From Streptomyces sp. HB132 (GTDB lineage: Bacteria; Actinomycetota; Actinomycetes; Streptomycetales; Streptomycetaceae), in the NCBI RefSeq assembly GCF_016909575.1, contig NZ_JAFBGA010000014.1:62001-126000 (forward strand): DNA of 64,000 nucleotides, read 5' to 3'. Below, piece after piece: positions 16,884 to 24,185 of this stretch. Every line of letters begins with the position of its first letter. Position 1 is the stretch's first letter. A model generated the notes under the pieces. It saw only the letters and a program-made list of their open reading frames with translations. It searched no databases and had not been told where the DNA came from. The translations under genes and the position numbers were made by a program.

Positions 16884-18193
16884 GCGAGACCTTCCAGTAC
16901 GTCGGCGAGTGCCCTCACCCCGGCCACGCAGTCGTCCTCGGCGGCGTGCTCGGCGGGTGAGTGCGAGATCCCGGTGGGGTTCCGTACGAACAGCATGGCG
17001 GTCGGCACGGAAGCGGACAAAATACCCGCGTCGTGTCCTGCCCCCGTGCCGAGCAGGGGCACGGTGCGCCCGCCACGGTCAGCGCCGCCACCGCCCCGCT
17101 CCTCCAGCATCAGGCGGATCTCGTCCCGCAGTGCGTGCTGGAAGTCCACCACCGGTGTGAACGACTCGCGTACGACGTCGATATCGATACCGGCCCGCTC
17201 GGCGTGCTCCCGCGCGGCCCGCTCGACACCGCTCACGACGGCGTCGAGAGCGGCCTGGTCGGGTGCCCGGGAGTCGAGCCAGCCCCGCACGAGGGAGGGG
17301 ATCGCGTTGACCCCGTTCGGCTCGACGGCGATCTTGCCGAAGGTCGCGAGGCCTCCGGCGAGCTCCGCCTCACGACGGGCCGCGAGCACGGTCTCGGCGT
17401 AGGTGAGCATCGGGTCCCGCCGGTCGGCCAGCCGCGTGGTGCCGGCGTGGTTGGCCTCGCCCCGGAAATCGAACCGCCACCGGCCGTGCGGCCAGATGGC
17501 CGAGGCGACCCCGACCGGGTCACCGCTCAGGTCGAGGGCGCGCCCCTGCTCCACATGGAGCTCGACGAACGCACCGATCCGGGCGAGGCGTTCGGGATCC
17601 GGCCCGATGGCGTCGGGGTCGTGTCCCGCGGCCTCCATGGCCTGCGGCAGCGAGACGCCGTCCGCGTCGCGGAGCCGGTGCGCGTCCTCGACGCCCAGTC
17701 GGCCCGCGGCGAGCCGCGAGCCGACGCAGGCGAGCCCGAAGCGCGCCCCCTCCTCGTCCCCGAAGTTGACGATGGCGAAGGGCTTGTCGAACTCCGCTCC
17801 CCTGCGGCGGAGTTCGTCGAGGGCCGCGAAGGAGGACACCACACCGAGCGGACCGTCGAAGGCGCCACCGTCGGGCACGGAGTCGAGATGGGAGCCGGTG
17901 ACCACGGCGTCCCCGGCAAGCGGATCGCCCAGCCAGGCCCACTGGTTGCCGTTGCGGTCGGTCTCGTGGACGAGCCCGCGCGTCTCGGCCTGGGCGCGGA
18001 ACCACTCCCGGCACTCCTGGTCGGCACCGGTCCAGGCGTACCGGCGGTAGCCGCCGCTGCCCGCGTCACGGCCGAGCGGTCCGAGGCCGCGCCACATCGC
18101 GTCGAAGGACTCGGTCTCGCCGGGCCGGCGCGAGGCATCCGCTCCCCTGCCCGACACGGACGTGCCCGGACCGTCGTCCACCGCGCCGGTCAA
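16874..18193 (-). CDS. M20-family amidohydrolase, probably N-formylglutamate or N-carbamoyl hydrolase
   Basis: 439 residues, full length for the allantoate amidohydrolase/N-carbamoyl-L-amino-acid hydrolase group of peptidase family M20. Metal ligands: TGSHLDSVPDGGAFDG (His and bridging Asp), the catalytic Glu pair in NFGDEEGARFGLACVGSR, and EGEANHAGTTRL-like dimerisation region (FRGEANHAGTT). The TTG start overlaps the hutU stop (TTGA), so it is coupled to hutU. Since hutF yields N-formylglutamate and no hutG deformylase is present here, the context suggests that this enzyme removes the formyl group. Sequence alone would call it allantoate amidohydrolase. Confidence 0.85.
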   Translation of the reverse strand: MTGAVDDGPGTSVSGRGADASRRPGETESFDAMWRGLGPLGRDAGSGGYRRYAWTGADQECREWFRAQAETRGLVHETDRNGNQWAWLGDPLAGDAVVTGSHLDSVPDGGAFDGPLGVVSSFAALDELRRRGAEFDKPFAIVNFGDEEGARFGLACVGSRLAAGRLGVEDAHRLRDADGVSLPQAMEAAGHDPDAIGPDPERLARIGAFVELHVEQGRALDLSGDPVGVASAIWPHGRWRFDFRGEANHAGTTRLADRRDPMLTYAETVLAARREAELAGGLATFGKIAVEPNGVNAIPSLVRGWLDSRAPDQAALDAVVSGVERAAREHAERAGIDIDVVRESFTPVVDFQHALRDEIRLMLEERGGGGADRGGRTVPLLGTGAGHDAGILSASVPTAMLFVRNPTGISHSPAEHAAEDDCVAGVRALADVLEGLACS

Positions 18194-19854
18194 CGGACTT
18201 CGTCCTCCGCCATCGGGACCCGCACGCCCTTGTCCGAGGCGACGGACTCCGCGATGTCGTAACCCGCGTCCACATGCCGGATCACGCCCATCCCGGGGTC
18301 GTTCGTCAGCACCCGCCGGATCTTCTCCCCCGCGAGCGCCGTGCCGTCCGCGACCGAGACCTGCCCCGCGTGGATCGAACGCCCCATTCCGACACCGCCC
18401 CCGTGGTGCAGCGACACCCAGGACGCGCCCGAGGCCACGTTGACCATGGCGTTGAGCAGCGGCCAGTCCGCGATCGCGTCCGAGCCGTCCAGCATGGCCT
18501 CGGTCTCGCGGTAGGGCGAGGCGACCGACCCGCAGTCCAGGTGGTCACGCCCGATGGCCAGGGGCGCGGCGAGCTCCCCGCTCGCCACCATGTCGTTGAA
18601 CCGCTCACCGGCCCGGTCGCGTTCGCCGTAGCCGAGCCAGCAGATCCGGGCCGGCAGCCCCTGGAAGTGGACCCGCTCCCCCGCCATCCTGATCCAGCGG
18701 TGCAGCGATTCGTTCTCGGGAAAGAGATCGAGCAGGGCCTTGTCCGTCTTGTGGATGTCCGAGGCCTCGCCCGACAGAGCCGCCCACCGGAAGGGGCCCT
18801 TGCCCTCACAGAAGAGCGGCCGGATGTAGGCGGGCACGAAGCCCGGGAAGTCGAACGCCCGCGCGTATCCGGCGAGCTGGGCCTCGCCCCGGATCGAGTT
18901 GCCGTAGTCGAAGACCTCGGCCCCCGCGTCCATGAAGCCGACCATCGCCTCGACGTGCGCGGCCATCGACTCGCGGGCGCGCAGGGTGAAGTCGGCGGGC
19001 TTCTCGGCCGCGTAGGAGGCCATGTCGTCGAAGTCGACGCCGACGGGCAGATAGGCGAGAGGGTCGTGGGCGCTGGTCTGGTCGGTGACGATGTCGACGG
19101 GTGCGCCCTCGGCGAGCATCCGGGGCAGCAGCTCCGCGGCGTTGCCGAGCAGGCCGATGGAGAGCGGGCGCCGCGCGTCGCGGGCCTCGACCGCCAACTG
19201 GAGCGCGTGTTCGAGGGAGTCGGCCCGCACGTCCAGGAAGCGGTGCTCGATCCGGCGCTCGATGGCGCGCGGGTCGCAGTCGACGCAGAGGGCGACGCCG
19301 TCGTTCATCGTGACGGCCAGCGGCTGGGCGCCGCCCATGCCGCCGAGCCCGGCCGTCAGCGTGATGGTCCCCGCCAGTGTCCCGCCGAACCGCTTCGCGG
19401 CGACCGCGGCGAAGGTCTCGTAGGTGCCCTGGAGGATGCCCTGGGTCCCGATGTAGATCCAGGAACCCGCGGTCATCTGCCCGTACATGGTGAGCCCGAG
19501 GGCCTCCAGGCGGCGGAACTCCTCCCAGTTCGCCCAGTCGCCGACCAGGTTGGAGTTGGCGATCAGGACGCGCGGCGCCCATTCGTGGGTCTGCATGACG
19601 CCGACCGGCCGCCCGGACTGGACGAGCATCGTCTCGTCCTGCTTGAGCGTCCGGAGGGTGCGGACCATGGCGTCGAAGGACCGCCAGTCGCGGGCGGCCT
19701 TGCCCGTGCCGCCGTAGACGACGAGTTTGTCGGGGTGTTCGGCGACCTCGGGGTCGAGGTTGTTCTGCAGCATGCGGAGGGCGGCTTCCTGCTGCCATCC
19801 CAGGGCGCTCAGTTCCGTACCGCGCGGTGCCCGTACGGGGCGGGGTCCTGACAT
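18190..19854 (-). CDS. hutU: Urocanate hydratase HutU
   Basis: 554 residues, normal length. Adds water to urocanate with tightly bound NAD as electrophile, giving imidazolonepropionate. The NAD-binding region includes YGGTGKAARDW and TAGLGGMGGAQPLA; the conserved active-site region is LPARICWLGYGERD, with the urocanase cysteine. GAGGAGG stands about 8 bases before the ATG. It is first gene of the hut operon behind a good promoter at 19893-19921. No histidase (hutH) is in the window. Confidence 0.96.
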   Translation of the reverse strand: MSGPRPVRAPRGTELSALGWQQEAALRMLQNNLDPEVAEHPDKLVVYGGTGKAARDWRSFDAMVRTLRTLKQDETMLVQSGRPVGVMQTHEWAPRVLIANSNLVGDWANWEEFRRLEALGLTMYGQMTAGSWIYIGTQGILQGTYETFAAVAAKRFGGTLAGTITLTAGLGGMGGAQPLAVTMNDGVALCVDCDPRAIERRIEHRFLDVRADSLEHALQLAVEARDARRPLSIGLLGNAAELLPRMLAEGAPVDIVTDQTSAHDPLAYLPVGVDFDDMASYAAEKPADFTLRARESMAAHVEAMVGFMDAGAEVFDYGNSIRGEAQLAGYARAFDFPGFVPAYIRPLFCEGKGPFRWAALSGEASDIHKTDKALLDLFPENESLHRWIRMAGERVHFQGLPARICWLGYGERDRAGERFNDMVASGELAAPLAIGRDHLDCGSVASPYRETEAMLDGSDAIADWPLLNAMVNVASGASWVSLHHGGGVGMGRSIHAGQVSVADGTALAGEKIRRVLTNDPGMGVIRHVDAGYDIAESVASDKGVRVPMAEDEVR

Positions 19855-19885
19855 GGGGGATGCCTCCTCGCGTCTGTGACTCTCC

Positions 19886-19921
19886 TATTCACATCCTGGA
19901 CGCCTGAATACTCCTAGTCAA
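19886..19921 (-). promoter_or_regulatory. hut operon promoter with overlapping inverted repeat
   Basis: On the minus strand TTGACT (19916-19921), a 17-base spacer and CAGGAT (19893-19898) form a near-consensus vegetative promoter about 38 bases before hutU. An inverted repeat TATTCA-N13-TGAATA (19886-19891 and 19905-19910) brackets the -10 box, where a bound repressor would block polymerase. A histidine- or urocanate-responsive repressor is the natural guess. Confidence 0.6.
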
Positions 19922-19923
19922 CA

Positions 19924-19953
19924 GGCTCGCCCGGGTCCGGCCCCGGGCGAGCC
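19924..19953. other. Strong hairpin immediately upstream of the hut promoter
   Basis: Perfect 12-bp stem (GGCTCGCCCGGG / CCCGGGCGAGCC) with a 6-base loop. It looks like a terminator, yet it sits in the divergent gap between hutU and the roadblock operon, where neither gene should end. It may end an unrecognised short transcript or insulate the two promoters. The rest of the 325-base gap (19954-20180) has no clear feature beyond the ribosome site of the next gene. Confidence 0.5.
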
Positions 19954-20180
19954 GTCGGCCGACGACCGCAAGCGGCTCCGCGGCGGACGAGGACGGGCAG
20001 GAGACGGCCGTGGACGGACGGCCGCCGGACATGTTCCGGCCCGTTCCGCGCACCCACCTGCCGCCCTTTACACGGCCGGCCGCATGTACCTGTGGAAAAT
20101 GCCAGAACTCCCACCAGGCGCGCACACGTTGCGTAGCCTCTCCATTACATCCGTACACCACGTCGGGAGGGGAGTCCGAG

Positions 20181-20585
20181 TTGCCCGGAATCGACGAGTG
20201 CCTGGTCGAGGTCATGAGGCTGCCCGGTGCCCGGGGTGCCGCAGTCGTCGACTGGACCAGCGGTCTCGCGCTCGGCACCATCGGCGAGTCGCCCAACGGC
20301 GATCACGAGGCGACTGCCGCCGAGACGGCGGAGGTGGCGAGGATGGCCGCCGAACAACCCGTGTTCGCCCAGGCGGACGCGCCCACCGGCGCACCGGGCC
20401 CACCCGCCCCGGCCGTCGAGGACGTCATCGTCACCACAGCTCCCGGGTACCACATCCTCCGCTTCGTCCGGACGGACTTCGACAGCAGCGTCTTCCTCCA
20501 CCTCTGGCTGGACCGCGCGGAAGGCAACCTCGCCCTGGCACGCATACGGCTCGGCGAGATGGCGGAGCGGCTGGTCCTGGCATGA
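20181..20585 (+). CDS. Roadblock/LC7-like protein, first gene of a four-gene operon
   Basis: 134 residues from a TTG at 20181, chosen because GGAGGGGAG lies 7 bases upstream and the reading before it is not protein-like. The opening (ECLVEVMRLPGARGAAVVDWTSGLALGT) matches the fourth gene of this operon (GVALVDYTSGMALGT), so the two are paralogues of a roadblock-like beta fold. The middle 40 residues are a Pro/Ala linker not found in the paralogue; the end (HILRFVRTDFDSSVFLHLWLDRAEGNLALARIRL) aligns with it again. Roadblock proteins usually regulate small GTPases, but none is encoded here. The stop overlaps the next gene (ATGA). Confidence 0.75.
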   Translation: MPGIDECLVEVMRLPGARGAAVVDWTSGLALGTIGESPNGDHEATAAETAEVARMAAEQPVFAQADAPTGAPGPPAPAVEDVIVTTAPGYHILRFVRTDFDSSVFLHLWLDRAEGNLALARIRLGEMAERLVLA

Positions 20586-21388
20586 GCCCCTCCGTCACCG
20601 CCCGGCCCGGCTTACCCGAACAGGCGACGCCCTCACCGATGTTGCAGCGGCTCGCGGCGGAGCGCGCGACCGGCGCGCTGATGCGCGACCGCGGCACCCT
20701 GTATCTGGCCGACGGCCAGGTCGTCCACGCGGAGAGCCCCGCGACCCCCGGGATCGACGTCCTGCTCACCACGGGCGGGGCCCTGCGCTCCGAGGGCTGG
20801 TGGGACGCGGTCGCCCAGGCGGGTGCCGGACAGCGGGTCGGCCGTTACCTCGTGGACAGCGGCCGGGTCCCCGGCGGCGCGCTGGAGCTCTGTCACCTGG
20901 GCGCCTTGTACGACGCGGCCTTCTTCGCACTGGCCCCCACGCACACACCGGCCCGCTTCCGCTACGGGGTCTCGCACTGGATCGGCCCCGTCCGGCCCGT
21001 GCCCGTCCACTCCGTCCAGCGCGAGACGCTCCGGCGCCGGGAGCTCCTGGACCGGATCTGGCCGGACGCGCTCACCGACAGCGCGCCGCTCGCCCCCACC
21101 ACCCACCGGGTGGACGCCCCGGTCCCCCCACGCCAGCGCCGTGTCCTGGATCTGGTGAACGGCGAGCGCACGGCGACGGACATCGCCCAGGAGCTGGGCC
21201 GCTCGGCCTTCCACACCCTGGTCGACCTGCGCCGGCTGACCGCCGCCGGACTGGTCGAAGCGGTCCGCCCGGCAGCCGCCGGGTCCGCGTCGGCGTCCGG
21301 GCGGAGCCGCATCGCACTGCCCGAGGTCACGGCCGACCCCGACGTCGACCTGTTGCGCCGGCTCAGAGACGCATTGGAGGCACTGTGA
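20582..21388 (+). CDS. PATAN (DUF4388)-like protein with C-terminal winged helix; TTA codon at position 11
   Basis: 268 residues. The N-terminal part (about 18-135) has the PATAN/DUF4388 pattern of PatA-type proteins: LQRLAAERATGAL, then GTLYLADGQVVHAESP, then a helical section ending ARFRYG. A second region (183-228: RRVLDLVNGERTATDIAQELG then LVDLRRLTAAGLVEAV) looks like a winged helix. PATAN domains occur in bacterial signalling proteins and are thought to bind partners. Codon 11 (20612-20614) is TTA, read by the bldA tRNA, so translation should depend on bldA. The start is coupled to the first gene by ATGA; the end overlaps or abuts the third gene. Confidence 0.8.
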   Translation: MSPSVTARPGLPEQATPSPMLQRLAAERATGALMRDRGTLYLADGQVVHAESPATPGIDVLLTTGGALRSEGWWDAVAQAGAGQRVGRYLVDSGRVPGGALELCHLGALYDAAFFALAPTHTPARFRYGVSHWIGPVRPVPVHSVQRETLRRRELLDRIWPDALTDSAPLAPTTHRVDAPVPPRQRRVLDLVNGERTATDIAQELGRSAFHTLVDLRRLTAAGLVEAVRPAAAGSASASGRSRIALPEVTADPDVDLLRRLRDALEAL

Positions 21389-21426
21389 TACGCGCGCTCA
21401 GACAGCGTGCCGGGAGGAGACAGCTG

Positions 21427-21891
21427 ATGGTGCCCGAGGCAGAGGTACAGGATGTCCTCGACGAGCTCCAGCGGTTACGCGCCCGGGTTCCGCTCCTGAC
21501 CGGCGCACTGGCCGCCAGCACCGACGGCCTGGTCGTCGCCCACGACACCCCGGGGATCGAAGCCGAGGGAGTAGCCGCGCTGACAGCCGCCGCGCTCGGT
21601 GTCTCCATCCGAATGGCCGACGCCACCGGACGAGGGGACTTCCGTGAACTCCTGATCCGCGGCGAGAACGGCTACATCGCCACCTACGCGGCGGGCTCCT
21701 CCGCCGTCCTCACACTGCTCGCCGAGGACCGGATCAACGTGGGCCGCCTCCACCTCGAAGGACGTCGCGCGGGCGCACGCATCGGCGAAGTGGTCGATGC
21801 CGCACAGACCGACGCCGACCGCCCCGTGCCGCCGCCACGCACGCCGCAGTCCCGGGCCCTGCCCCGCCGCACCACACCGGATCCCACGTGA
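21427..21891 (+). CDS. Roadblock/LC7-domain protein with TTA codon at position 17
   Basis: 154 residues. A typical bacterial roadblock domain (about 5-125): DVLDELQRLRARVPLLTGA helix, LAASTDGLVVAHD, the helix AEGVAALTAAALGVS, and LLIRGENGYIATYAAGSSAVLTLL. The C-terminal 30 residues are Pro/Arg-rich and probably flexible. Codon 17 (21475-21477) is TTA. I chose the ATG at 21427 because GGGAGGAG stands seven bases before it. A GTG at 21385 that overlaps the previous stop (GTGA) and has GGAGG four bases upstream is a real alternative and would add 14 basic residues. Confidence 0.85.
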   Translation: MVPEAEVQDVLDELQRLRARVPLLTGALAASTDGLVVAHDTPGIEAEGVAALTAAALGVSIRMADATGRGDFRELLIRGENGYIATYAAGSSAVLTLLAEDRINVGRLHLEGRRAGARIGEVVDAAQTDADRPVPPPRTPQSRALPRRTTPDPT

Positions 21892-22016
21892 CACCCGCAT
21901 CCGGCGACGCGTCCGCCACGAGCGGACAGCGCACCGGCCGGCAGCGCACCACCCAGCAACGGACGACCCAGCAACGGACCGGCCACCGGGCCGGCCAGGG
22001 AAAGGAAACGAGCACT

Positions 22017-22391
22017 ATGGGCAACACCGAAACGTCACTGAAGAACGCGATGGCGTCGATCGAGGGCACCGTCGGTGTCGCACTCGTCGACTACACCAGC
22101 GGCATGGCTCTGGGCACGCTCGGCGGAGGCAAGGAGTTCAACCTGGAGGTCGCGGCGGCCGGCAACACCGACGTCGTCCGGGCGAAGCTCCGGACCATGG
22201 AGCATCTCGGCATCAAGGACGAGATCGAGGACATCCTGATCACCCTCGGCACCCAGTACCACCTGATCAGGCTGCTCAAGACCCGTGGCGGCAACGGCCT
22301 GTTCCTCTACCTCGTACTGGACGGCGGCAGAGCCAACCTCGCGATGGCGCGCCACCAGCTGCGGAAGATCGAAGCGGAGCTGGAGGTCTGA
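22017..22391 (+). CDS. Roadblock-like protein, last gene of the operon
   Basis: 124 residues from an ATG at 22017 (AAGGAAA about 10 bases upstream). It shares with the first gene the segment ALVDYTSGMALGT and the C-terminal pattern LIRLLKTRGGNGLFLYLVLDGGRANLAMARHQLRKIE, so the operon contains two copies of this small fold plus a canonical roadblock protein. The segment VRAKLRTMEHLGIKDEIEDILITLGTQYHLIRLL lacks the linker of the first gene. A longer frame from a GTG at 21888, overlapping the previous stop, would add a Gln-Arg-Thr repeat tail; I treat that as untranslated or optional. No TTA codon. Confidence 0.8.
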   Translation: MGNTETSLKNAMASIEGTVGVALVDYTSGMALGTLGGGKEFNLEVAAAGNTDVVRAKLRTMEHLGIKDEIEDILITLGTQYHLIRLLKTRGGNGLFLYLVLDGGRANLAMARHQLRKIEAELEV

Positions 22392-22412
22392 CCCGGAGTG
22401 CTCACCGGCGGT

Positions 22413-22439
22413 GACGCCGCGCCCGACGGGTGCGGCGTC
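22413..22439 (+). terminator. Terminator of the roadblock operon
   Basis: 12-bp stem with one G-U pair (GACGCCGCGCCC / GGGTGCGGCGTC) and a 3-base loop, 21 bases past the last stop codon of the operon. Confidence 0.7.
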
Positions 22440-22550
22440 CCGCCATGGGGCCGGTGGTCCGGCATGCCCACCCGCTTGCCCGTGGGCCGGCCCGCTCCAC
22501 CCGCTCGGCAGGGCCCGGCCCGGACGTCCTCCAGGCCACCACGACCGCTG

Positions 22551-23399
22551 CTACTCGACGAACAGCCCCCGCGCGGCGGCCCTCGCGTCGAACTCCTCGA
22601 GCCGGGCCTGCGCCTCGGGCAGTCCGTCGCACATGGCCTCCAGCAGCGCCCGCCCCAGCAGCATCGGCGCACACGCGGTGTCGAAGGCCAGCCCGGTCCC
22701 CACCGCGGCCGGGATCAGCAGATCGCTGTGGGCCGCCACCGGGGCGAACGCCGAGTCGGCCACGGTCACGACAATCAGCCCCTGCTCCCGCGCGTATGCC
22801 AGCGCGTCCACGGCCTCACGCGGGTGCCGCGGCAGTGCGAAGCACATCAGGGCACTCGCGCCCGCCCGCCTGGCAGCGTCGATGCGGTCGTGCAGCATGC
22901 TGCCGCCCTCGTCGACGACCCTTACGTCCGGGTGCACCTTGGCCGCGAAGTACCCGAACCCCCGGGCCTGCGAGGACGCGGCCCGCAGCCCGAGGACGAG
23001 CAGGGGCCTGGACCCGGCGAGCAGCCGTCCGGCCCGCTCCACCGGGGACGGGTCGGCGAGCAGTTCGGACAGCTGCCGCAGATTCTCGATCTCGGCCCGC
23101 ACCGCCTGCTGGTACTCGTTGAGACTGTCCTCCACGCCGCCCCCGCCGGCCGCTCCGGCAGGCGTCACCTCCCGCAGGTGTCTGCGCAGCGCGGGGTACC
23201 CGTCGAAGCCGAGCGCCACGGCGAAGCGGGTGACGGACGGCTGGCTGACCCCGGCCAGCTCGGCCAGCTCCACACTCGACAGGAACGGGGCGTCGGCGGC
23301 CCGCCGCACCATGGAGTGGGCGATCCGCCGCTGGGTGGGCGTGAGCCGCCGCCCCTCGAAGAGCCGCTGCAACCGCGCAGCCGGGCTGCTCCCGCTCAT
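22551..23399 (-). CDS. MurR/RpiR-family transcriptional regulator
   Basis: 282 residues. The N-terminal helix-turn-helix domain (about 15-90) contains SSVELAELAGVSQPSVTRFAVALGFDGYPALRRHL, and the C-terminal SIS domain (about 125-260) contains the sugar-phosphate-type fold (GRLLAGSRPLLVLGLRAASSQARGF and LMCFALPRHPREAVDALAYAREQG). Such proteins sense phosphosugars or related metabolites and act on nearby or distant catabolic genes. It converges on the roadblock operon behind a terminator and diverges from the DsbA-like gene. Its ligand and targets are unknown; the nearby hut operon is possible. Confidence 0.9.
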   Translation of the reverse strand: MSGSSPAARLQRLFEGRRLTPTQRRIAHSMVRRAADAPFLSSVELAELAGVSQPSVTRFAVALGFDGYPALRRHLREVTPAGAAGGGGVEDSLNEYQQAVRAEIENLRQLSELLADPSPVERAGRLLAGSRPLLVLGLRAASSQARGFGYFAAKVHPDVRVVDEGGSMLHDRIDAARRAGASALMCFALPRHPREAVDALAYAREQGLIVVTVADSAFAPVAAHSDLLIPAAVGTGLAFDTACAPMLLGRALLEAMCDGLPEAQARLEEFDARAAARGLFVE

Positions 23400-23577
23400 G
23401 CTGTCCCCTCCAGGGATCCGTCAGATCTGTCGGACCGGTCCGTCACCGAGGAATCCATTCAGCCAGTCGGCGGTCTGCATGTCCATATACAGCCCACGGT
23501 CCGGACACGGCCGCCGCCGGCGTGCCGGGCGGGCTCCTCGCATTGCGGGACCGCGCTCCCCTGCCGACCCTGGGATC

Positions 23578-24159
23578 ATGATCCCAGCCAATACGAGAGG
23601 GCCGGGCGGCGTCATCGTCCGCTACGGCGACACCGATGCCGCGCACGTGCTGAGCGTCTACGCCGATCTGCGGTGCCCCTACTGCAAGCGCATGGAGCTG
23701 GGCCTCGGAGCCGTGATGGAGCGCGCCGCCGACGAGGGCAGATTCGCCGTGGACCACCATTTCGGCACGTTCATCGACGACTCCTCGGGCGGCAGCGGCT
23801 CCCTGGAGGCGCTGGCCGCGCTGGGAGCCGCAGCCGACGAGGGGCAGAAGCCGTTCATGCTCTTCCTGCGGGCGCTGTACGCCGATCAGCCCAGCGAGGA
23901 CGTCGACGCCTTCGCCGACCGGGACTTCCTGCTCCGGCTGGCCGGCGAGGTCGAGGCGCTGCACACCGACGCCTTCCGGCAGAAGGTCATGGAGCGCACC
24001 TATCTGCCCTGGGCGGCACAGGTGGCGGCGGCGTTCGAAGCGAGCGGTGTGCGGTCCACGCCCACGGTCCTCATCGACCGGGCCCCGGTCCCCGTCATCA
24101 ACTCCCTGGGATACGCGGTCACGCCCGAGGCGTTCCTCGCCGAGGTGACTGCCGGGTGA
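23578..24159 (+). CDS. DsbA-family thioredoxin-fold protein
   Basis: 193 residues. The thioredoxin-fold redox site is ADLRCPYCKRME with Cys33 and Cys36, followed by a helical insertion (65-150) and the cis-Pro loop GVRSTPTVLIDRAPVP. No signal peptide is seen, so it probably acts in the cytoplasm, as do many actinobacterial DsbA-like proteins fused to no partner. The ATG at 23578 has no good ribosome site and the first ten residues are weak; the start could be the GTC/ATC region further on, but I see no better one. The substrate is unknown. Confidence 0.8.
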   Translation: MIPANTRGPGGVIVRYGDTDAAHVLSVYADLRCPYCKRMELGLGAVMERAADEGRFAVDHHFGTFIDDSSGGSGSLEALAALGAAADEGQKPFMLFLRALYADQPSEDVDAFADRDFLLRLAGEVEALHTDAFRQKVMERTYLPWAAQVAAAFEASGVRSTPTVLIDRAPVPVINSLGYAVTPEAFLAEVTAG

Positions 24160-24185
24160 GGGCCCGGTGAGCGCTGGGCCGGCCG

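Noticed and set aside
14901..17402. 833-codon plus-strand frame across hutI and hutF
   Set aside because: Antisense to two clear enzymes, Gly/Arg/Val/His-rich composition and no family motifs. It is a by-product of G+C bias in third positions of the true genes.
18182..18193. Alternative GTG start for the M20 gene at 18181
   Set aside because: Possible, but the TTG in the TTGA overlap with hutU fits the coupling seen through the operon.
21385..21427. GTG at 21385 as the start of the roadblock gene
   Set aside because: It has its own GGAGG, and cannot be excluded, but GGGAGGAG at 21412-21419 before the ATG is stronger.
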